DNA of 64,000 nt from Streptomyces sp. B93 (GCF_018070565.1 NZ_JAGPXL010000009.1:186001-250000); one strand, 5' to 3'; positions 53,363 to 63,813 are shown, counted from the first letter of the stretch. Translations and numbers: made by a program. The notes: generated by a model not told the origin, from the letters alone.

Positions 53363-54043
53363 CTACGACGGCATGGAGGAAGCCCCGCCGACGCCGGGTT
53401 CCAGGGCGTCCAACGCCCGCCGCAGGCCGGTGAGTTTCCGCTCCAGATGCGCGGCCGTGGCGACCGCGGCGGCGTCCGCCGACTCGTCGTCGAGCTGCTT
53501 CGACAGCGCCTCGGCCTGCTCCTCGACCGCCGCCAGCCGGGCCGACAACTCGGCCAGCAGACCGGCCGACTGCTCCTTGCTGCCGCCGCCGACTCCGCCC
53601 TTGCCGCCGCCTTCCAACTGAAGCCGCAGCAGCGCCGCCTGCTCCCGCAGCTGGCAGTTCTTCATGTACAGCTCGACGAACACGGAGACCTTGGCCCGCA
53701 GCACCCACGGGTCGAACGGCTTGGAGATGTAGTCGACCGCGCCCGCCGCGTACCCCCGGAAGGTGTGGTGCGGGCCGTGGTTGATCGCCGTGAGGAAGAT
53801 GATCGGGATGTCCCGGGTCCGCTCCCGCCGCTTGATGTGCGCGGCCGTCTCGAAACCGTCCATCCCCGGCATCTGCACATCCAGCAGAATGACCGCGAAA
53901 TCGTCCGTGAGCAGTGCTTTGAGCGCTTCCTCCCCGGACGATGCCCGCACCAGCGTCTGATCGAGCGCGGAGAGGATCGCCTCCAGCGCCAGCAGATTCT
54001 CCGGCCGGTCATCGACCAGGAGGATCTTGGCCTTCTGCACCAT
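53363..54043 (-). CDS. osaB: Response regulator OsaB (no DNA-binding domain)
   Basis: A 226-residue regulator: receiver domain at residues 5-125 with VDDRPE, phospho-acceptor Asp in LLDVQMPGMDG (about 56) and Lys of SKPFD, then a Gln/Leu-rich coiled coil (about 130-215). No DNA-binding domain, so it must act through a partner protein. GGAGGG precedes the ATG. It matches OsaB of S. coelicolor, required for osmoadaptation and normal aerial growth, the cognate partner of OsaA encoded next door. Confidence 0.92.
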   Translation of the reverse strand: MVQKAKILLVDDRPENLLALEAILSALDQTLVRASSGEEALKALLTDDFAVILLDVQMPGMDGFETAAHIKRRERTRDIPIIFLTAINHGPHHTFRGYAAGAVDYISKPFDPWVLRAKVSVFVELYMKNCQLREQAALLRLQLEGGGKGGVGGGSKEQSAGLLAELSARLAAVEEQAEALSKQLDDESADAAAVATAAHLERKLTGLRRALDALEPGVGGASSMPS

Positions 54044-54350
54044 GGCCCGCCCTCCTCGCCCCGGCGTGGGGCCTCCCCTGTCCGCAGGACTTGGCGTGAC
54101 GCCGCCCGGCGCCACCCCTGGGGACGACTCCCTTGCGCCGCCCGTCCTCGTGCCGGTCATCGTAGCCGCACCCCGCCTGTCGCCACACCCTGTCACCGCG
54201 ATGTCACTGTGCACGTAGCAGAAACGTAGCGGGAGACCAGAAGGTTCCCCGAATTACGCGCTTCCACACACCCTCCACCACACTGAGTCAACAACTCCGC
54301 GCACAAGTCGAGGGCTTCCGCCACACCTGCACGCGCCCCGAACGTCACCT
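54044..54350. promoter_or_regulatory. Intergenic region upstream of osaB
   Basis: 307 bases between the osaA stop and osaB start, both minus strand. It must contain the osaB promoter. I see a direct repeat of CGTAGC (period 11) near 54215-54232 and an AT-richer stretch around 54235-54260, but cannot assign a sigma-factor class. No hairpin of terminator quality was found for osaA. Confidence 0.4.
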
Positions 54351-57300
54351 TCACTCCTGCCGCATCCACTGCACCATCACCGACAGCAGGTGATCGGGGT
54401 CGACCGGCTTGGTCACATAGTCCGAGGCACCCGACTCGATCGCCTTCTCACGGTCCCCCTTCATCGCCTTCGCGGTCAACGCGATGATCGGCAGCCCGGC
54501 GAACTGCGGCATCCGGCGGATCGCGGTCGTCGTGGCGTACCCGTCCATCTCGGGCATCATGATGTCCATCAGTACGACCGCCACGTCGTCGTGCTGCTCC
54601 AGGACCTCGATGCCCTCCCGGCCGTTCTCGGCGTACAGCACCGACAGTCCGTGCTGTTCCAGGACGCTGGTCAGCGCGAACACGTTGCGGATGTCGTCGT
54701 CGACGATCAGCACCTTCTCGCCGCCGAACCGCAGGCCCCGCATCGACCGCGGCGTCTGGTCCTGCTCGATCGCCGTCGCCTGCTCGAGCTGCCCCTGCGG
54801 CAGCGCCCTCGGCTCCTCCGCCGCCGCCCGGCGCCGCCGCCGGAAGAGCGCCGCCGCCCCGTTCTGGGTCTCGCGGTACGACTTCACCTCGGCCGGCGTC
54901 TCGATCTCCACGTCGGCCAGCTCGGGCGAGGGCGCCATCAGGTCCCCGGGGCCGAGCGCGGCGACGGGCTGCTGGTAGCCGTGCGGAGGCAGTTCGCTCG
55001 GGTGCAGCGGCAGGTACAGCGTGAACGTCGAACCGCGTCCCGGCTCGCTCTGCGCGTGGATCTCGCCGCCGAGCAGCTGCGCGATCTCCCGCGAGATGGA
55101 CAGCCCGAGGCCGGTGCCGCCGTACTTGCGGCTGGTGGTGCCGTCGGCCTGCTTGAACGCCTCGAAGATCACCCGCATCTTGCTGGCGGCGATGCCGATC
55201 CCGGTGTCGGTCACCGAGAACGCGATCAGCCCCGCCTCCGGATCGGTCAGCGAACCGGCCTCCAGCAACTGCTCCCGGATCGCCTGCGGGACGTCGTCCC
55301 GCGCGGGCCGGATGACCAGCTCCACGGAACCGGAGTCGGTGAACTTCACCGCGTTCGACAGCAGGTTGCGCAGCACCTGGAGGAGCCGCTGCTCGTCGGT
55401 GTGCAGGGTGGCGGGCAGCTCCGGGGAGACCCGCACCGACAGGTCCAGGCCCTTCTCCGCGGTCAGCGGCCGGAAGGTGGCCTCCACGTAGTCCACGAGC
55501 TGGACGAGCGCGATACGCGTCGGGGAGACGTCCATCTTGCCCGCCTCGACCTTCGACAGGTCGAGGATGTCGTTGATCAGCTGGAGCAGGTCGGAGCCCG
55601 CGCCGTGGATCGTCTCGGCGAACTCCACCTGCTTCGGGGTGAGGTTGCCGTCCGCGTTGTCGGCGAGCAGCTTGGCGAGGATCAGCAGCGAGTTCAGCGG
55701 CGTACGCAGCTCGTGCGACATGTTGGCGAGGAACTCGCTCTTGTAGCGCATGGAGACGGCCAGTTGCTCGGCGCGCTCCTCCAGGACCTGCCGCGCCTCC
55801 TCGATCTCGGTGTTCTTCACCTCGATGTCGCGGTTCTGCTGGGCCAGCAGCTCCGCCTTCTCCTCCAGCTCCGCGTTGGACGCCTGGAGCGCCTTCTGCC
55901 GCTGCTCCAGCTCCGCCGAGCGCAGCCTCAGCTGCTCGGTCAGCTCCTGCGACTGCTTCAGCAGCACCTCCGTCTTGGTGTTGACGGAGATGGTGTTGAC
56001 GCTCGTCGCGATCATCTCGGCGATCTGGTTGAGGAAGTCCTTCTGGATCTGTGTGAACGCCGTGAACGACGCCAGCTCGATGACGCCGAGCACCTTCCCC
56101 TCGAAGAGCACCGGCAACACGATCACCTGCGCGGGCGGCGCCTCCCCGAGCCCGGAGGAGATCTTCAGATAGCCGCTGGGCGCGTTCTCCACCAGGATCG
56201 TGCGCTTCTCCTCGGCCGCGGTGCCGACGAGCGCCTCACCGGGCGCGAACGACGTCGGCATGGAGCCCATCGAGTAGCCGTACGACCCCAGCATCCGCAG
56301 CTCGTAGCGGTCGTCGTCGTCCGCGCCCTGGTCCTGGCCGTCGACCACCGGCATGGCGACGAAGAACGCGCCGTGCTGCGCGGACACCACCGGCGTCAGC
56401 TCGCTCATGATCAGCGAGGCCACGTCCTCCAGGTCGCGGCGGCCCTGCATCAGCGCGGAGATCCGCGCGAGGTTGCCCTTGAGCCAGTCCTGCTCCTTGT
56501 TGGCGATCGTGGTGTCGCGCAGATTGGCGATCATCTTGTTGATGTAGTCCTGAAGTTCGGAGATCTCGCCGGAGGCGTCCACGTCGATCTTCAGGTTGAG
56601 GTCGCCGCGGGTCACCGCGGTCGCCACGCGCGCGATGGCGCGCACCTGCCGGGTCAGGTTCCCGGCCATCTCGTTCACGGACTCGGTCAGGTCGCGCCAG
56701 GTGCCGTCCACGTCACGCACGCGTGCCTGCCCGCCGAGCTGCCCCTCCGTGCCCACCTCACGGGCCACGCGGGTGACCTCCTCGGCGAAGGAGGACAGCT
56801 GGTCGACCATCGTGTTGATGGTCGTCTTGAGTTCGAGGATCTCCCCGCGCGCGTCGATATCGATCTTCTTCGTCAGGTCACCCTTGGCGATGGCCGTGGT
56901 CACCATGGCGATGTTGCGCACCTGACCGGTCAGGTTGGACGCCATCTGGTTCACGGACTCGGTGAGGTCCTTCCAGGTGCCCGCCACCCCTGGGACGTGC
57001 GCCTGACCGCCCAGGATGCCGTCCGTGCCCACCTCACGTGCCACCTTGGTGACCTGCTCGGCGAACGAACTCAGCGTCTTGACCATGGTGTTGAAGGTGT
57101 CGGCGAGCTGCGCGACCTCGCCGCGCGCCTCGATCGTCACCGTCCGCGTCAGATCACCGTTGGCGACCGCCGCCGCGACCTGGGAGATGTTCCGCACCTG
57201 CACGGTCAGGTTCTTGGCCATCAGGTTGACGTTGTCGCTGAGGTCCTTCCAGATGCCCACGACGCCGGGCACGTGCGCCTGCCCGCCGAGGATGCCCTCG

Positions 57301-59795
57301 GTGCCCACCTCGCGCGCCACGCGCGTGACCTGCTCGGCGAAGGACGACAGCTGGTCGACCATCGTGTTGACGGTGGTGACGAGTTCGAGGATCTCGCCCT
57401 TGGCGTCGACGGTGATCTTCTTCGACAGGTCGCCCTTGGCTACCGCGGTCGTGACCTCGGCGATGTTGCGCACCTGGATGGTCAGGTTGTTCGCCATGAA
57501 GTTCACGGACTGCGTGAGGTCCTTCCAGGTGCCGGAGACCCCCTGCACCTCGGCCTGGCCGCCGAGGATGCCCTCGGTGCCCACCTCTCGGGCCACCCGC
57601 GTGACCTCTTCGGCGAACGACGACAGCTGGTCCACCATCGTGTTCAGGGTGTTCTTCAGCTCCAGGATCTCCCCGCGCGCGTCCACGGTGATCTTCTGGG
57701 AGAGGTCACCCCGGGCCACCGCGGTAGCGACCTGCGCGATGTTGCGGACCTGGCCGGTCAGGTTGGACGCCATGCCGTTCACGGAGTCCGTCAGGTCCCG
57801 CCAGACGCCCGCGACGCCCGGCACCTGCGCCTGCCCGCCGAGCCGCCCCTCGGTGCCCACCTCACGGGCCACCCGGGTCACCTGGTCGGCGAAGGCGGAG
57901 AGCTGGTCGACCATCGTGTTGATGGTGTTCTTCAGCTCCAGGATCTCCCCGCGCGCGTCCACGTCGATCTTCTGCGACAGGTCACCGCGCGCCACGGCCG
58001 TCGTCACCTGGGCGATCTGCCGCACCTGGGAGGTCAGGTTGCCGGCCATGAAGTTGACCGAATCGGTCAGTTCCTTCCAGGTGCCGGACACGCCGTCCAC
58101 CCGCGCCTGACCGCCGAGGCGCCCCTCGGTGCCCACGTCCCGGGCCATCCGCGTGACCTGCTCGGCGAACGACGACAGCTGGTCCACCATCGTGTTCACG
58201 GTGTTCTTCAGCTGGAGCATCTCGCCGGACACGTCGACGGTGACCTTCTGCGACAGATCACCGTTGGCCACGGCCGTCGTCACCTGGGCGATGTTGCGCA
58301 CCTGACCGGTGAGGTTGCGGAACGCCGTGTTGACGGAGTCCGTCAGGTCCTTCCACGTCCCGGCCGCCCCCGGCACCTGCGCCTGGCCGCCCAGCTCACC
58401 CTCGACACCGACCTCGCGCGCCACGCGCGTGACCTCGGCCGCGAACGCGGAGAGCTGGTCCACCATCCCGTTGACGGTGTTCTTCAGCTCCAGCATCTCC
58501 CCGGCCACGTCCACGGTGACCTTCTGCGACAGATCACCGCTCGCCACCGCTGTCGTCACCGCGGCGATGTCCCGCACCTGGGTGGTCAGGTTCCGGAAGA
58601 CCGTGTTGACGGAGTCCGTCAGGTCCTTCCACGTCCCGGCCGCCCCCGGCACGTTCGCCTGCCCGCCGAGCCGCCCCTCGCCACCGACCTCGTTGGCGAC
58701 GCGGGTGACCTCGTCGGCGAAGATCCGCAGCGTCTCGGTCATCTGGTTGATCGTCTCGGCGAGCTGCGCGACCTCGCCCCGCGCGGGCACGGTCACCTTC
58801 CGCGACAGATCACCGCTGGCCACCGCGGTCGTCACCTCGGCGATCCCCCGCACCTGGGCCGTCAGGTTGCCGGCCATGGTGTTGACGGAGTCGGTCAGCT
58901 CCTTCCACACCCCGGCCACCCCGGGGACCTGGGCCTGACCGCCCAGCTCGCCCTCGGTGCCCACCTCGCGCGCCACCCGGGTCACCTCGGAGGAGAACGC
59001 CGAGAGCTGGTCCACCATCGTGTTGACGGTTTCCTTCAGCTCCAGCATCTCCCCGGCCACGTGCACCGTGACCTTCCGGGACAGATCACCCTTCGCCACC
59101 GCGGTCGTCACCAGCGCGATGTCCCGCACCTGAGCCGTCAGCCGGTACGCCATCGTGTTGACGGACTCCGTCAGGTCCTTCCACGAACCCGACATCCCGC
59201 GCACCCGGGCCTGCCCGCCCAGCTTGCCCTCGGTGCCCACCTCGCTGGCCACCCGCGTGACCTCGTCGGTGAACGTCGACAACTGGTCGACCAGGTTGTT
59301 GACCGTCCGCCCGACCTTCAGGAACTCGCCCCGCAGCGGATGCCCGGTCCCGTCCGGCGCCTGCGTCCGCAACTCCATCCGCGGCGACAGATCACCCTCC
59401 GCGACCGCCGACAGCACCCGGCCGACCTCGGAGACCGGCCACACCAGATCGTCGACCAACGCGTTCGAGGCGTCGATCGCGGCCGCCCAGGAACCCTCGC
59501 TGGCGCCGGTCTCCAGCCGCTCCGTGAGTTTTCCCTCACGCCCGACCATCCGACGTACGCGCGACAGCTCACCCGTGAGGTGGAGATTCCGGTCGGCCAC
59601 CTCGTTGAACACGGCGGCGATCTCGGAGATCACGCCGTCGCCGGACACCGTGAGCCGCTTCCGGAAGTTGCCGTCCCGCATGGCCACGAGAGCCGCCAGC
59701 AGGCGGTGCAGGGAGGCCGTGTCGACCTCGGTGACCCCGTTCCGGCCGCCCTTCGCGCGCGTCCTCGTGCCCCGCGTCGCTGCGCCAGACTCCAC
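54351..59795 (-). CDS. osaA: Multi-HAMP hybrid histidine kinase OsaA
   Basis: An 1814-residue soluble kinase. Order: short N-terminus; 92-residue HAMP-type repeats (about residues 133-1105); GAF domain (about 1105-1258); coiled coil (about 1278-1345); HisKA with His1361 ([10 protein letters not shown]); ATPase domain with GTGLGLSIS; and a C-terminal receiver with phospho-acceptor Asp1744 ([11 protein letters not shown]). The GTG at 59795 follows GGGAGGG. No membrane helix is visible, so the repeats act as a cytosolic sensor. It matches S. coelicolor OsaA, which with OsaB controls the osmotic stress response. Confidence 0.95.
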   Translation of the reverse strand: MESGAATRGTRTRAKGGRNGVTEVDTASLHRLLAALVAMRDGNFRKRLTVSGDGVISEIAAVFNEVADRNLHLTGELSRVRRMVGREGKLTERLETGASEGSWAAAIDASNALVDDLVWPVSEVGRVLSAVAEGDLSPRMELRTQAPDGTGHPLRGEFLKVGRTVNNLVDQLSTFTDEVTRVASEVGTEGKLGGQARVRGMSGSWKDLTESVNTMAYRLTAQVRDIALVTTAVAKGDLSRKVTVHVAGEMLELKETVNTMVDQLSAFSSEVTRVAREVGTEGELGGQAQVPGVAGVWKELTDSVNTMAGNLTAQVRGIAEVTTAVASGDLSRKVTVPARGEVAQLAETINQMTETLRIFADEVTRVANEVGGEGRLGGQANVPGAAGTWKDLTDSVNTVFRNLTTQVRDIAAVTTAVASGDLSQKVTVDVAGEMLELKNTVNGMVDQLSAFAAEVTRVAREVGVEGELGGQAQVPGAAGTWKDLTDSVNTAFRNLTGQVRNIAQVTTAVANGDLSQKVTVDVSGEMLQLKNTVNTMVDQLSSFAEQVTRMARDVGTEGRLGGQARVDGVSGTWKELTDSVNFMAGNLTSQVRQIAQVTTAVARGDLSQKIDVDARGEILELKNTINTMVDQLSAFADQVTRVAREVGTEGRLGGQAQVPGVAGVWRDLTDSVNGMASNLTGQVRNIAQVATAVARGDLSQKITVDARGEILELKNTLNTMVDQLSSFAEEVTRVAREVGTEGILGGQAEVQGVSGTWKDLTQSVNFMANNLTIQVRNIAEVTTAVAKGDLSKKITVDAKGEILELVTTVNTMVDQLSSFAEQVTRVAREVGTEGILGGQAHVPGVVGIWKDLSDNVNLMAKNLTVQVRNISQVAAAVANGDLTRTVTIEARGEVAQLADTFNTMVKTLSSFAEQVTKVAREVGTDGILGGQAHVPGVAGTWKDLTESVNQMASNLTGQVRNIAMVTTAIAKGDLTKKIDIDARGEILELKTTINTMVDQLSSFAEEVTRVAREVGTEGQLGGQARVRDVDGTWRDLTESVNEMAGNLTRQVRAIARVATAVTRGDLNLKIDVDASGEISELQDYINKMIANLRDTTIANKEQDWLKGNLARISALMQGRRDLEDVASLIMSELTPVVSAQHGAFFVAMPVVDGQDQGADDDDRYELRMLGSYGYSMGSMPTSFAPGEALVGTAAEEKRTILVENAPSGYLKISSGLGEAPPAQVIVLPVLFEGKVLGVIELASFTAFTQIQKDFLNQIAEMIATSVNTISVNTKTEVLLKQSQELTEQLRLRSAELEQRQKALQASNAELEEKAELLAQQNRDIEVKNTEIEEARQVLEERAEQLAVSMRYKSEFLANMSHELRTPLNSLLILAKLLADNADGNLTPKQVEFAETIHGAGSDLLQLINDILDLSKVEAGKMDVSPTRIALVQLVDYVEATFRPLTAEKGLDLSVRVSPELPATLHTDEQRLLQVLRNLLSNAVKFTDSGSVELVIRPARDDVPQAIREQLLEAGSLTDPEAGLIAFSVTDTGIGIAASKMRVIFEAFKQADGTTSRKYGGTGLGLSISREIAQLLGGEIHAQSEPGRGSTFTLYLPLHPSELPPHGYQQPVAALGPGDLMAPSPELADVEIETPAEVKSYRETQNGAAALFRRRRRAAAEEPRALPQGQLEQATAIEQDQTPRSMRGLRFGGEKVLIVDDDIRNVFALTSVLEQHGLSVLYAENGREGIEVLEQHDDVAVVLMDIMMPEMDGYATTTAIRRMPQFAGLPIIALTAKAMKGDREKAIESGASDYVTKPVDPDHLLSVMVQWMRQE
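56610..59093 (-). repeat. 276-bp tandem repeats (9 in-phase units) encoding HAMP repeats of OsaA
   Basis: Nine consecutive units of exactly 92 codons, each reading GDLS.K..V....GE...L..T.N.M, then [27 protein letters not shown] and a closing TTAVA. A longer, diverged first copy lies at about residues 133-234 and a truncated last copy after residue 1062. The units differ at the protein level, so they are old duplications kept by selection. Confidence 0.9.
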
Positions 59796-60107
59796 TGTGT
59801 CCCTCCCGCAGGGGTCGACCATCGCTGCTGTGCCCAGGTGCTGCTGCCCGCCGTACACGGATCACACTCGGCCGGTCCGGACCTTCACCTCAAGCCTGCC
59901 CAGTGTTTCACCCATGCCGAACCAGGCCATAACAGTTCGGCAGCTTCGCACATCGTGCGCACACCCTCCGGGCGGAAACACTGGTGACCGGCATCCGCAT
60001 GGACGGCGAAGGTAAGTAACCTTGCATGCGGCTGTCCAGCCGCGCCGGTCCGTCCGGCCTGGGCGGTGGCACGGATACGAGCGGGCATCGGAGGGGCGGC
60101 CGCACAC
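59796..60107. promoter_or_regulatory. Divergent osaA/osaC control region
   Basis: 312 bases with no gene. Two inverted-repeat sets occur: TGCCGAAC-N12-GTTCGGCA at 59915-59942, and a wide pair, CCAGTGTTTC at 59900-59909 with GAAACACTGG at 59975-59984. Read toward osaA, GTTA-N16-GGGTGA (around 59910-59935) loosely resembles a SigB-type promoter, a weak match. Control of osaC by SigB is known in S. coelicolor. Confidence 0.5.
59900..59984. promoter_or_regulatory. Nested inverted repeats, candidate regulator sites
   Basis: The 10-base arms (CCAGTGTTTC / GAAACACTGG) are perfect and 65 bases apart; inside them is an 8-base-arm palindrome with a 12-base spacer. Together they could be two half-sites plus a dimer site of a regulator acting on both divergent genes. 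Confidence 0.4.
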
Positions 60108-62861
60108 ATGACCACCGGACTGATCCCGGGGGGACAGCCCCCGGACCCCCGGCCGACGGGCATCCTGCCGTCGCAGACGCGACGCGAGCCGGTCGATCCG
60201 GGGGCGCAGCACGTTGAAAGCAGGTCGAGGAGTTCCGTGATCACCGCGCGCGCGGCCGCCAGCTTCGAGCCCGTGGGGCGCTCGGTCGCGGCGGCCCGCT
60301 CCTTCGTCCGCGACACGCTCCAGGGCTGGGGCTTCGCGGACATCGTCGACGACGCCGTCGTCCTCACCAGCGAGCTGGTCACCAACGCCGTGGTGCACGC
60401 GGGCACCGCCGCGGACGTCCTGTGCCTGCGCTCGGAGGACGGCGTACGCATCGAGGTAGCCGACCGCTACCCCGAACGCGAGGTGCCCCTCCAGAGCGCC
60501 GCCGTCAACATGGGCAGCCCCGACCGCGAGGGCGGCCGCGGACTCCAGCTGTGCGCCGCCCTGGCCGGCCGCTGGGGCGTCGAGTACACGCCCACCCACA
60601 AACAGGTCTGGTTCCAGCTGGACCTCCCGCAACGCTCCGTGGGCACCCGCAGCGCCGGACCCACGCTCCCGCCGGACCGCCTGCCGCTCGCCGACGGCCG
60701 GGTCCGCGTCGCCGTGATCCAGATCGACCGCGGCGGCGCCATCACCGCCTGGAACGACGACGCGGACGACCTCTTCGGCTACCCCGCCGAACAGGTCACC
60801 GGCAAGCCCCTCACCGACTTCGCCGCCTGGCCCCACACCCCCGGCACCAGCACCGGCATCGCCGACGCGCTGCGGCTGTCCCGCTGGGAGGGCAGCTACG
60901 GCATCCGCGCCGCCAACGGCCGCGTCATCCCCGTCTACGCCTCCCACCTCCGCGTCCGCGACACCTCCGGCGACCCCTCCACGGTCTGCCTGCTCGTACG
61001 GGACCACGAGCGAGCCGTCCTCCAGACGCCCACGCGCGTCACCGCCGCCCCCGACACCGGCGGCGCCTCCGAGACACAGAGCACCGACCCGTTCGAGGTG
61101 TTCATCGGCTCCCCCGCCCCCGACGACCTGGACGGCCTCCTCCAGCGCACGGTGGAACGCGCCCGCGACATGCTCGACGGCGACGCCGCCTTCCTCCTCC
61201 TCGCCACCGACGACGAGACCGAACTGGAGGTCCGCGCCTCCACCGGCCTGCCCTCCGCCCGCCAGCGCTTCGCCCGCGTCCCCGTCGAAGGGGGCTCCGG
61301 CCGCTACGGCTCCGCCCGCATGCCCGCCGTCCACGACGACCTCACGGCCGTCTCCGGCGCCGTCCCGCTGCTCAACAGCACCGGCATGCGCTCCGTCGTC
61401 ACCGTCCCCCTCAAGGTGGAGGGCCGCCTCACCGGCTCCCTCGGTGTCGCCGCCGAGGCCCCCGGCCGCTACTCGAACGAAGAGGCGCTGCGCCTCCAGT
61501 TCGCCGCGGACCGCATCGCCCTCGCCGTCGAGTCCGCCCGCCTCGGCGAACTCGAACGCCTGCGCCGCGGCTCCCTCAGCTTCCTCGTCGAGGCCTCCGA
61601 CCTCCTCGCGGGCACCCTGGACCGCGACCAGACACTCGCCCTGATGGCCCAGATGACGGTCCCGACCCTCGCCACCTGGTGCGCCGTCTACACCATCGCC
61701 GACCAGGCCTCCGACCCGTACCTCTCGTACGTGCTGCACGAGGACGAGGAACTGATCGACGGCATCAAGTCCCTCCTCTCCAAGATCCCCCCGCCCGACC
61801 CGGTGCCCACCCCCGGTGCCCGCGTCTGGACGGCCCCCGCCGAGGTCGCCCACCAGGCCGCCCTGCGCACCTCCATGCGCAGCCTAGGCCTCGGCGAACC
61901 CGCCACGGTCAGCTCCGGCATCGGCACCACCCTCGCCACCGCCCAGGCCGTCGGCGGCGAGACCGTCGTCCTCCCCCTGGTCGCGCGCAACCGCGTCATC
62001 GGCATGCTGACCCTCGGCAAGCCCACCGACGACCACTTCCGCCAGGAGATCCTCGAACTGGCCGAGGACCTCTCCCGCCGCGCCGCCCTCGCCCTGGACA
62101 ACGCCCGCCTCTACTCCGAGCGCACCGCCATCAGCCAGTCCCTCCAGCGCAGCCTCCTGCCGCCCGAGCTGCCCCAGATCGACGGCGTCGAGGTAGAGGT
62201 CATCTACCGCGCGGCGGGCGAGGGCAACGAGGTCGGCGGCGACTTCTACGACGTCTTCCCCATCCGCGACGGCGCCTACGGCTTCGCCATCGGCGACGTC
62301 TGCGGTACGGGCCCGAACGCGGCGGCCGTCACCGGCCTCGCCCGGCACGCCCTGCGCCTGCTCGCCCGCGAGGGCCTCAGCGGCCCCGCCGTCCTCCAGC
62401 GCCTCAACTCCGCGATCCTCGACGAGGGCGCCCGCAGCCGCTTCCTGACCCTCCTCTACGGCGAGATGCGCCCGCAGGACGACGGCAGCGCGGAACTGAA
62501 GGTGGTCTGCGCGGGCCACCCCCTCCCGCTCCGCCTGCGCCAGGACGGCTCGGTCGAGGCCGCCGCCGAACCCCAGCCGCTCCTCGGCGTCCTGGAGGAC
62601 CTGGAGTTGTACGAGCAGACGGTGACACTGGACCCGGGCGACGTCCTGCTCTGCGTCACGGACGGCGTCACCGAACGGCGGGAGGGCGCCCGCATGCTGG
62701 GCGACGACGGCCTCGCCGACGTCCTCACCACCTGCACGGGCCTCACGGCGGGCGCGGTCGCCGCCCGCATCATGCGCGCCGTGGAACGCTTCGCCTCCGA
62801 CGCCCCGTCCGACGACATGGCCATCCTGGCGATGCGCGTACCGGCCCCGCACAACGCCTGA
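60108..62861 (+). CDS. osaC: Multidomain PP2C phosphatase/anti-sigma kinase OsaC
   Basis: A 917-residue signalling protein. Order: RsbW-like HATPase (about residues 41-178, SELVTNAVVHAG), PAS (about 198-294, AITAWNDDADDLFGY), two GAF domains (about 334-477 and 488-668), and a SpoIIE/PP2C phosphatase (about 694-915) with GGDFYDVFPI, IGDVCGTG and the final SDDMAILAMR. In S. coelicolor OsaC binds SigB and is needed to shut off the osmotic stress response. The ATG at 60108 follows GGAGGGG. It is divergent from osaA and ends at a strong terminator. Confidence 0.94.
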   Translation: MTTGLIPGGQPPDPRPTGILPSQTRREPVDPGAQHVESRSRSSVITARAAASFEPVGRSVAAARSFVRDTLQGWGFADIVDDAVVLTSELVTNAVVHAGTAADVLCLRSEDGVRIEVADRYPEREVPLQSAAVNMGSPDREGGRGLQLCAALAGRWGVEYTPTHKQVWFQLDLPQRSVGTRSAGPTLPPDRLPLADGRVRVAVIQIDRGGAITAWNDDADDLFGYPAEQVTGKPLTDFAAWPHTPGTSTGIADALRLSRWEGSYGIRAANGRVIPVYASHLRVRDTSGDPSTVCLLVRDHERAVLQTPTRVTAAPDTGGASETQSTDPFEVFIGSPAPDDLDGLLQRTVERARDMLDGDAAFLLLATDDETELEVRASTGLPSARQRFARVPVEGGSGRYGSARMPAVHDDLTAVSGAVPLLNSTGMRSVVTVPLKVEGRLTGSLGVAAEAPGRYSNEEALRLQFAADRIALAVESARLGELERLRRGSLSFLVEASDLLAGTLDRDQTLALMAQMTVPTLATWCAVYTIADQASDPYLSYVLHEDEELIDGIKSLLSKIPPPDPVPTPGARVWTAPAEVAHQAALRTSMRSLGLGEPATVSSGIGTTLATAQAVGGETVVLPLVARNRVIGMLTLGKPTDDHFRQEILELAEDLSRRAALALDNARLYSERTAISQSLQRSLLPPELPQIDGVEVEVIYRAAGEGNEVGGDFYDVFPIRDGAYGFAIGDVCGTGPNAAAVTGLARHALRLLAREGLSGPAVLQRLNSAILDEGARSRFLTLLYGEMRPQDDGSAELKVVCAGHPLPLRLRQDGSVEAAAEPQPLLGVLEDLELYEQTVTLDPGDVLLCVTDGVTERREGARMLGDDGLADVLTTCTGLTAGAVAARIMRAVERFASDAPSDDMAILAMRVPAPHNA

Positions 62862-62871
62862 GCACACGAAG

Positions 62872-62899
62872 AAGGCCCCGCCCAATCGGGCGGGGCCTT
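62872..62899. terminator. Bidirectional terminator between osaC and tRNA-Thr
   Basis: A perfect 12-base-pair stem, AAGGCCCCGCCC with GGGCGGGGCCTT, a four-base loop, and TTTCTC after it on the plus strand (TTCTTC on the minus strand). It closes osaC and probably the tRNA transcript. Confidence 0.88.
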
Positions 62900-62911
62900 T
62901 CTCAATCTCCG

Positions 62912-62984
62912 AGCCCCCAAACGGAATCGAACCGTTGACCTTCTCCTTACCATGGAGACGCTCTGCCGACTGAGCTATAGGGGC
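62912..62984 (-). tRNA. tRNA-Thr (anticodon GGT)
   Basis: A 73-base tRNA without encoded CCA. The acceptor stem GCCCCTA pairs with TGGGGGC (one G-T pair). The D arm is GCTC-AGTCGGCA-GAGC. The anticodon stem TCTCC/GGAGA holds the loop ATGGTAA, so the anticodon is GGT (threonine ACC/ACU). The T arm is AACGG-TTCGATT-CCGTT. It is downstream of the rRNA operon end and the DegT-like gene on the same strand. Confidence 0.96.
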
Positions 62985-63049
62985 CGGTCACCTGCCGGGG
63001 CTTCCCCCGCGGCAACGGAATAGATCATACCCCGAACGGACCCGTGCTC

Positions 63050-63748
63050 CTAACCGACCTGCAACAGCCCACCCAGGGCATTGCACGCGGAAGCGATCCG
63101 CTGCATGTCCCGCTTGGTCAAGTTCGCGTCCACCGGCAGCGAAAGCGTCTCGTCCGCCGCCCGCTCCGTCTCCGGCAGGGACACACACTGCCGGAATTCC
63201 GGCAACCGATGCACCGGCGTCTTCACCGGCACCCGGCAGTCAACTCCCTTGGCCCGCAGGGCCCGCGCGAAAGCGTCCCGATCGGGCCGCCCATTCCCGG
63301 GCACACGCACCACGTACTGCTGATAGGTGTGCCCCACGCCCCCTTCGGGCGTACGCACCCCCTTCAACTTCCCATCCAGATAAGCGGCTCGCTGCCGCCG
63401 CTGAGCAACCTCGTCGTACGGCGCCTCGGACTCCCCCTGCTCCAACACCAGCAGCCCGTGCCGCTGCCCGACCGTCCGCAGCAGCCCCACATCAGCGGGC
63501 CGCCCGAAACGATGTACGACAACGACCGCCGACGTCCGCGGAGTTACGACCGCCTCGACCGCCGACGCGTCCAGGCAGTACGTCCCCGGATCCACCTCGG
63601 CGAACACCGGCCGCGCCCCGGCCAGCACCACGGCCTCGGCAACCTCCACGTTCCCGAAGGCCGGCACCACGACCTCGTCGCCGACTCCGATGCCGGCGGC
63701 CCTGAGCATTGCAGCAGTACCCATGTGGGGATGCTCGGCGCGCGACAT
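63050..63748 (-). CDS. Truncated DegT/DnrJ/EryC1-like aminotransferase, probably not catalytic
   Basis: A 232-residue protein, much shorter than the usual ~370. It begins in the middle of the family's N-terminal domain (HPHMGTAAMLRAAGIGVGDEVVVP matches the GTxAL..GIGPGDEV block), so about 50 residues are missing. Between HGLLVLEQGESEAP and DEVAQRRQRAAY roughly 90-100 residues, including the PLP-binding Lys and the NSRLDELQAA motif, are deleted. The C-terminal third (PVHRLPEFRQC to LSLPVDANL) is intact. It starts 21 bases after the T-run of the rRNA terminator, with no ribosome site. The open frame suggests a retained non-enzymatic protein or young pseudogene. Confidence 0.7.
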   Translation of the reverse strand: MSRAEHPHMGTAAMLRAAGIGVGDEVVVPAFGNVEVAEAVVLAGARPVFAEVDPGTYCLDASAVEAVVTPRTSAVVVVHRFGRPADVGLLRTVGQRHGLLVLEQGESEAPYDEVAQRRQRAAYLDGKLKGVRTPEGGVGHTYQQYVVRVPGNGRPDRDAFARALRAKGVDCRVPVKTPVHRLPEFRQCVSLPETERAADETLSLPVDANLTKRDMQRIASACNALGGLLQVG

Positions 63749-63769
63749 GAACGTCAAGTGACGCACAAC

Positions 63770-63813
63770 AAAAAAGGGTTGGACCCGAAACCGAAGTTCC
63801 GGGTCCAACCCTT
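63770..63813 (-). terminator. rRNA operon terminator
   Basis: The 14-base arms AAGGGTTGGACCCG (63774-63787) and CGGGTCCAACCCTT (63800-63813) form a long hairpin. On the minus strand it is followed by a run of six T (TTTTTTGTTG). It lies ten bases after the 5S rRNA 3' end. Confidence 0.92.

Noticed and set aside
56610..59093. Regular repeats considered as CRISPR or satellite DNA
   Set aside because: Period 276 is a multiple of three, the frame stays open and every unit encodes the same HAMP pattern, so this is intragenic protein repetition.
59915..59942. GAAC...GTTC symmetry considered as a LexA box
   Set aside because: The half-sites are 12 bases apart, not the four bases of a Gram-positive SOS box.
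54390..59987. A very long open frame on the plus strand opposite osaA (over 1800 codons)
   Set aside because: It is the antisense shadow of a high-GC gene with repetitive codons; its composition (Arg/His/Val-rich, low in Lys, Ile and Phe) is not that of a real protein, and osaA has complete kinase motifs on the other strand.
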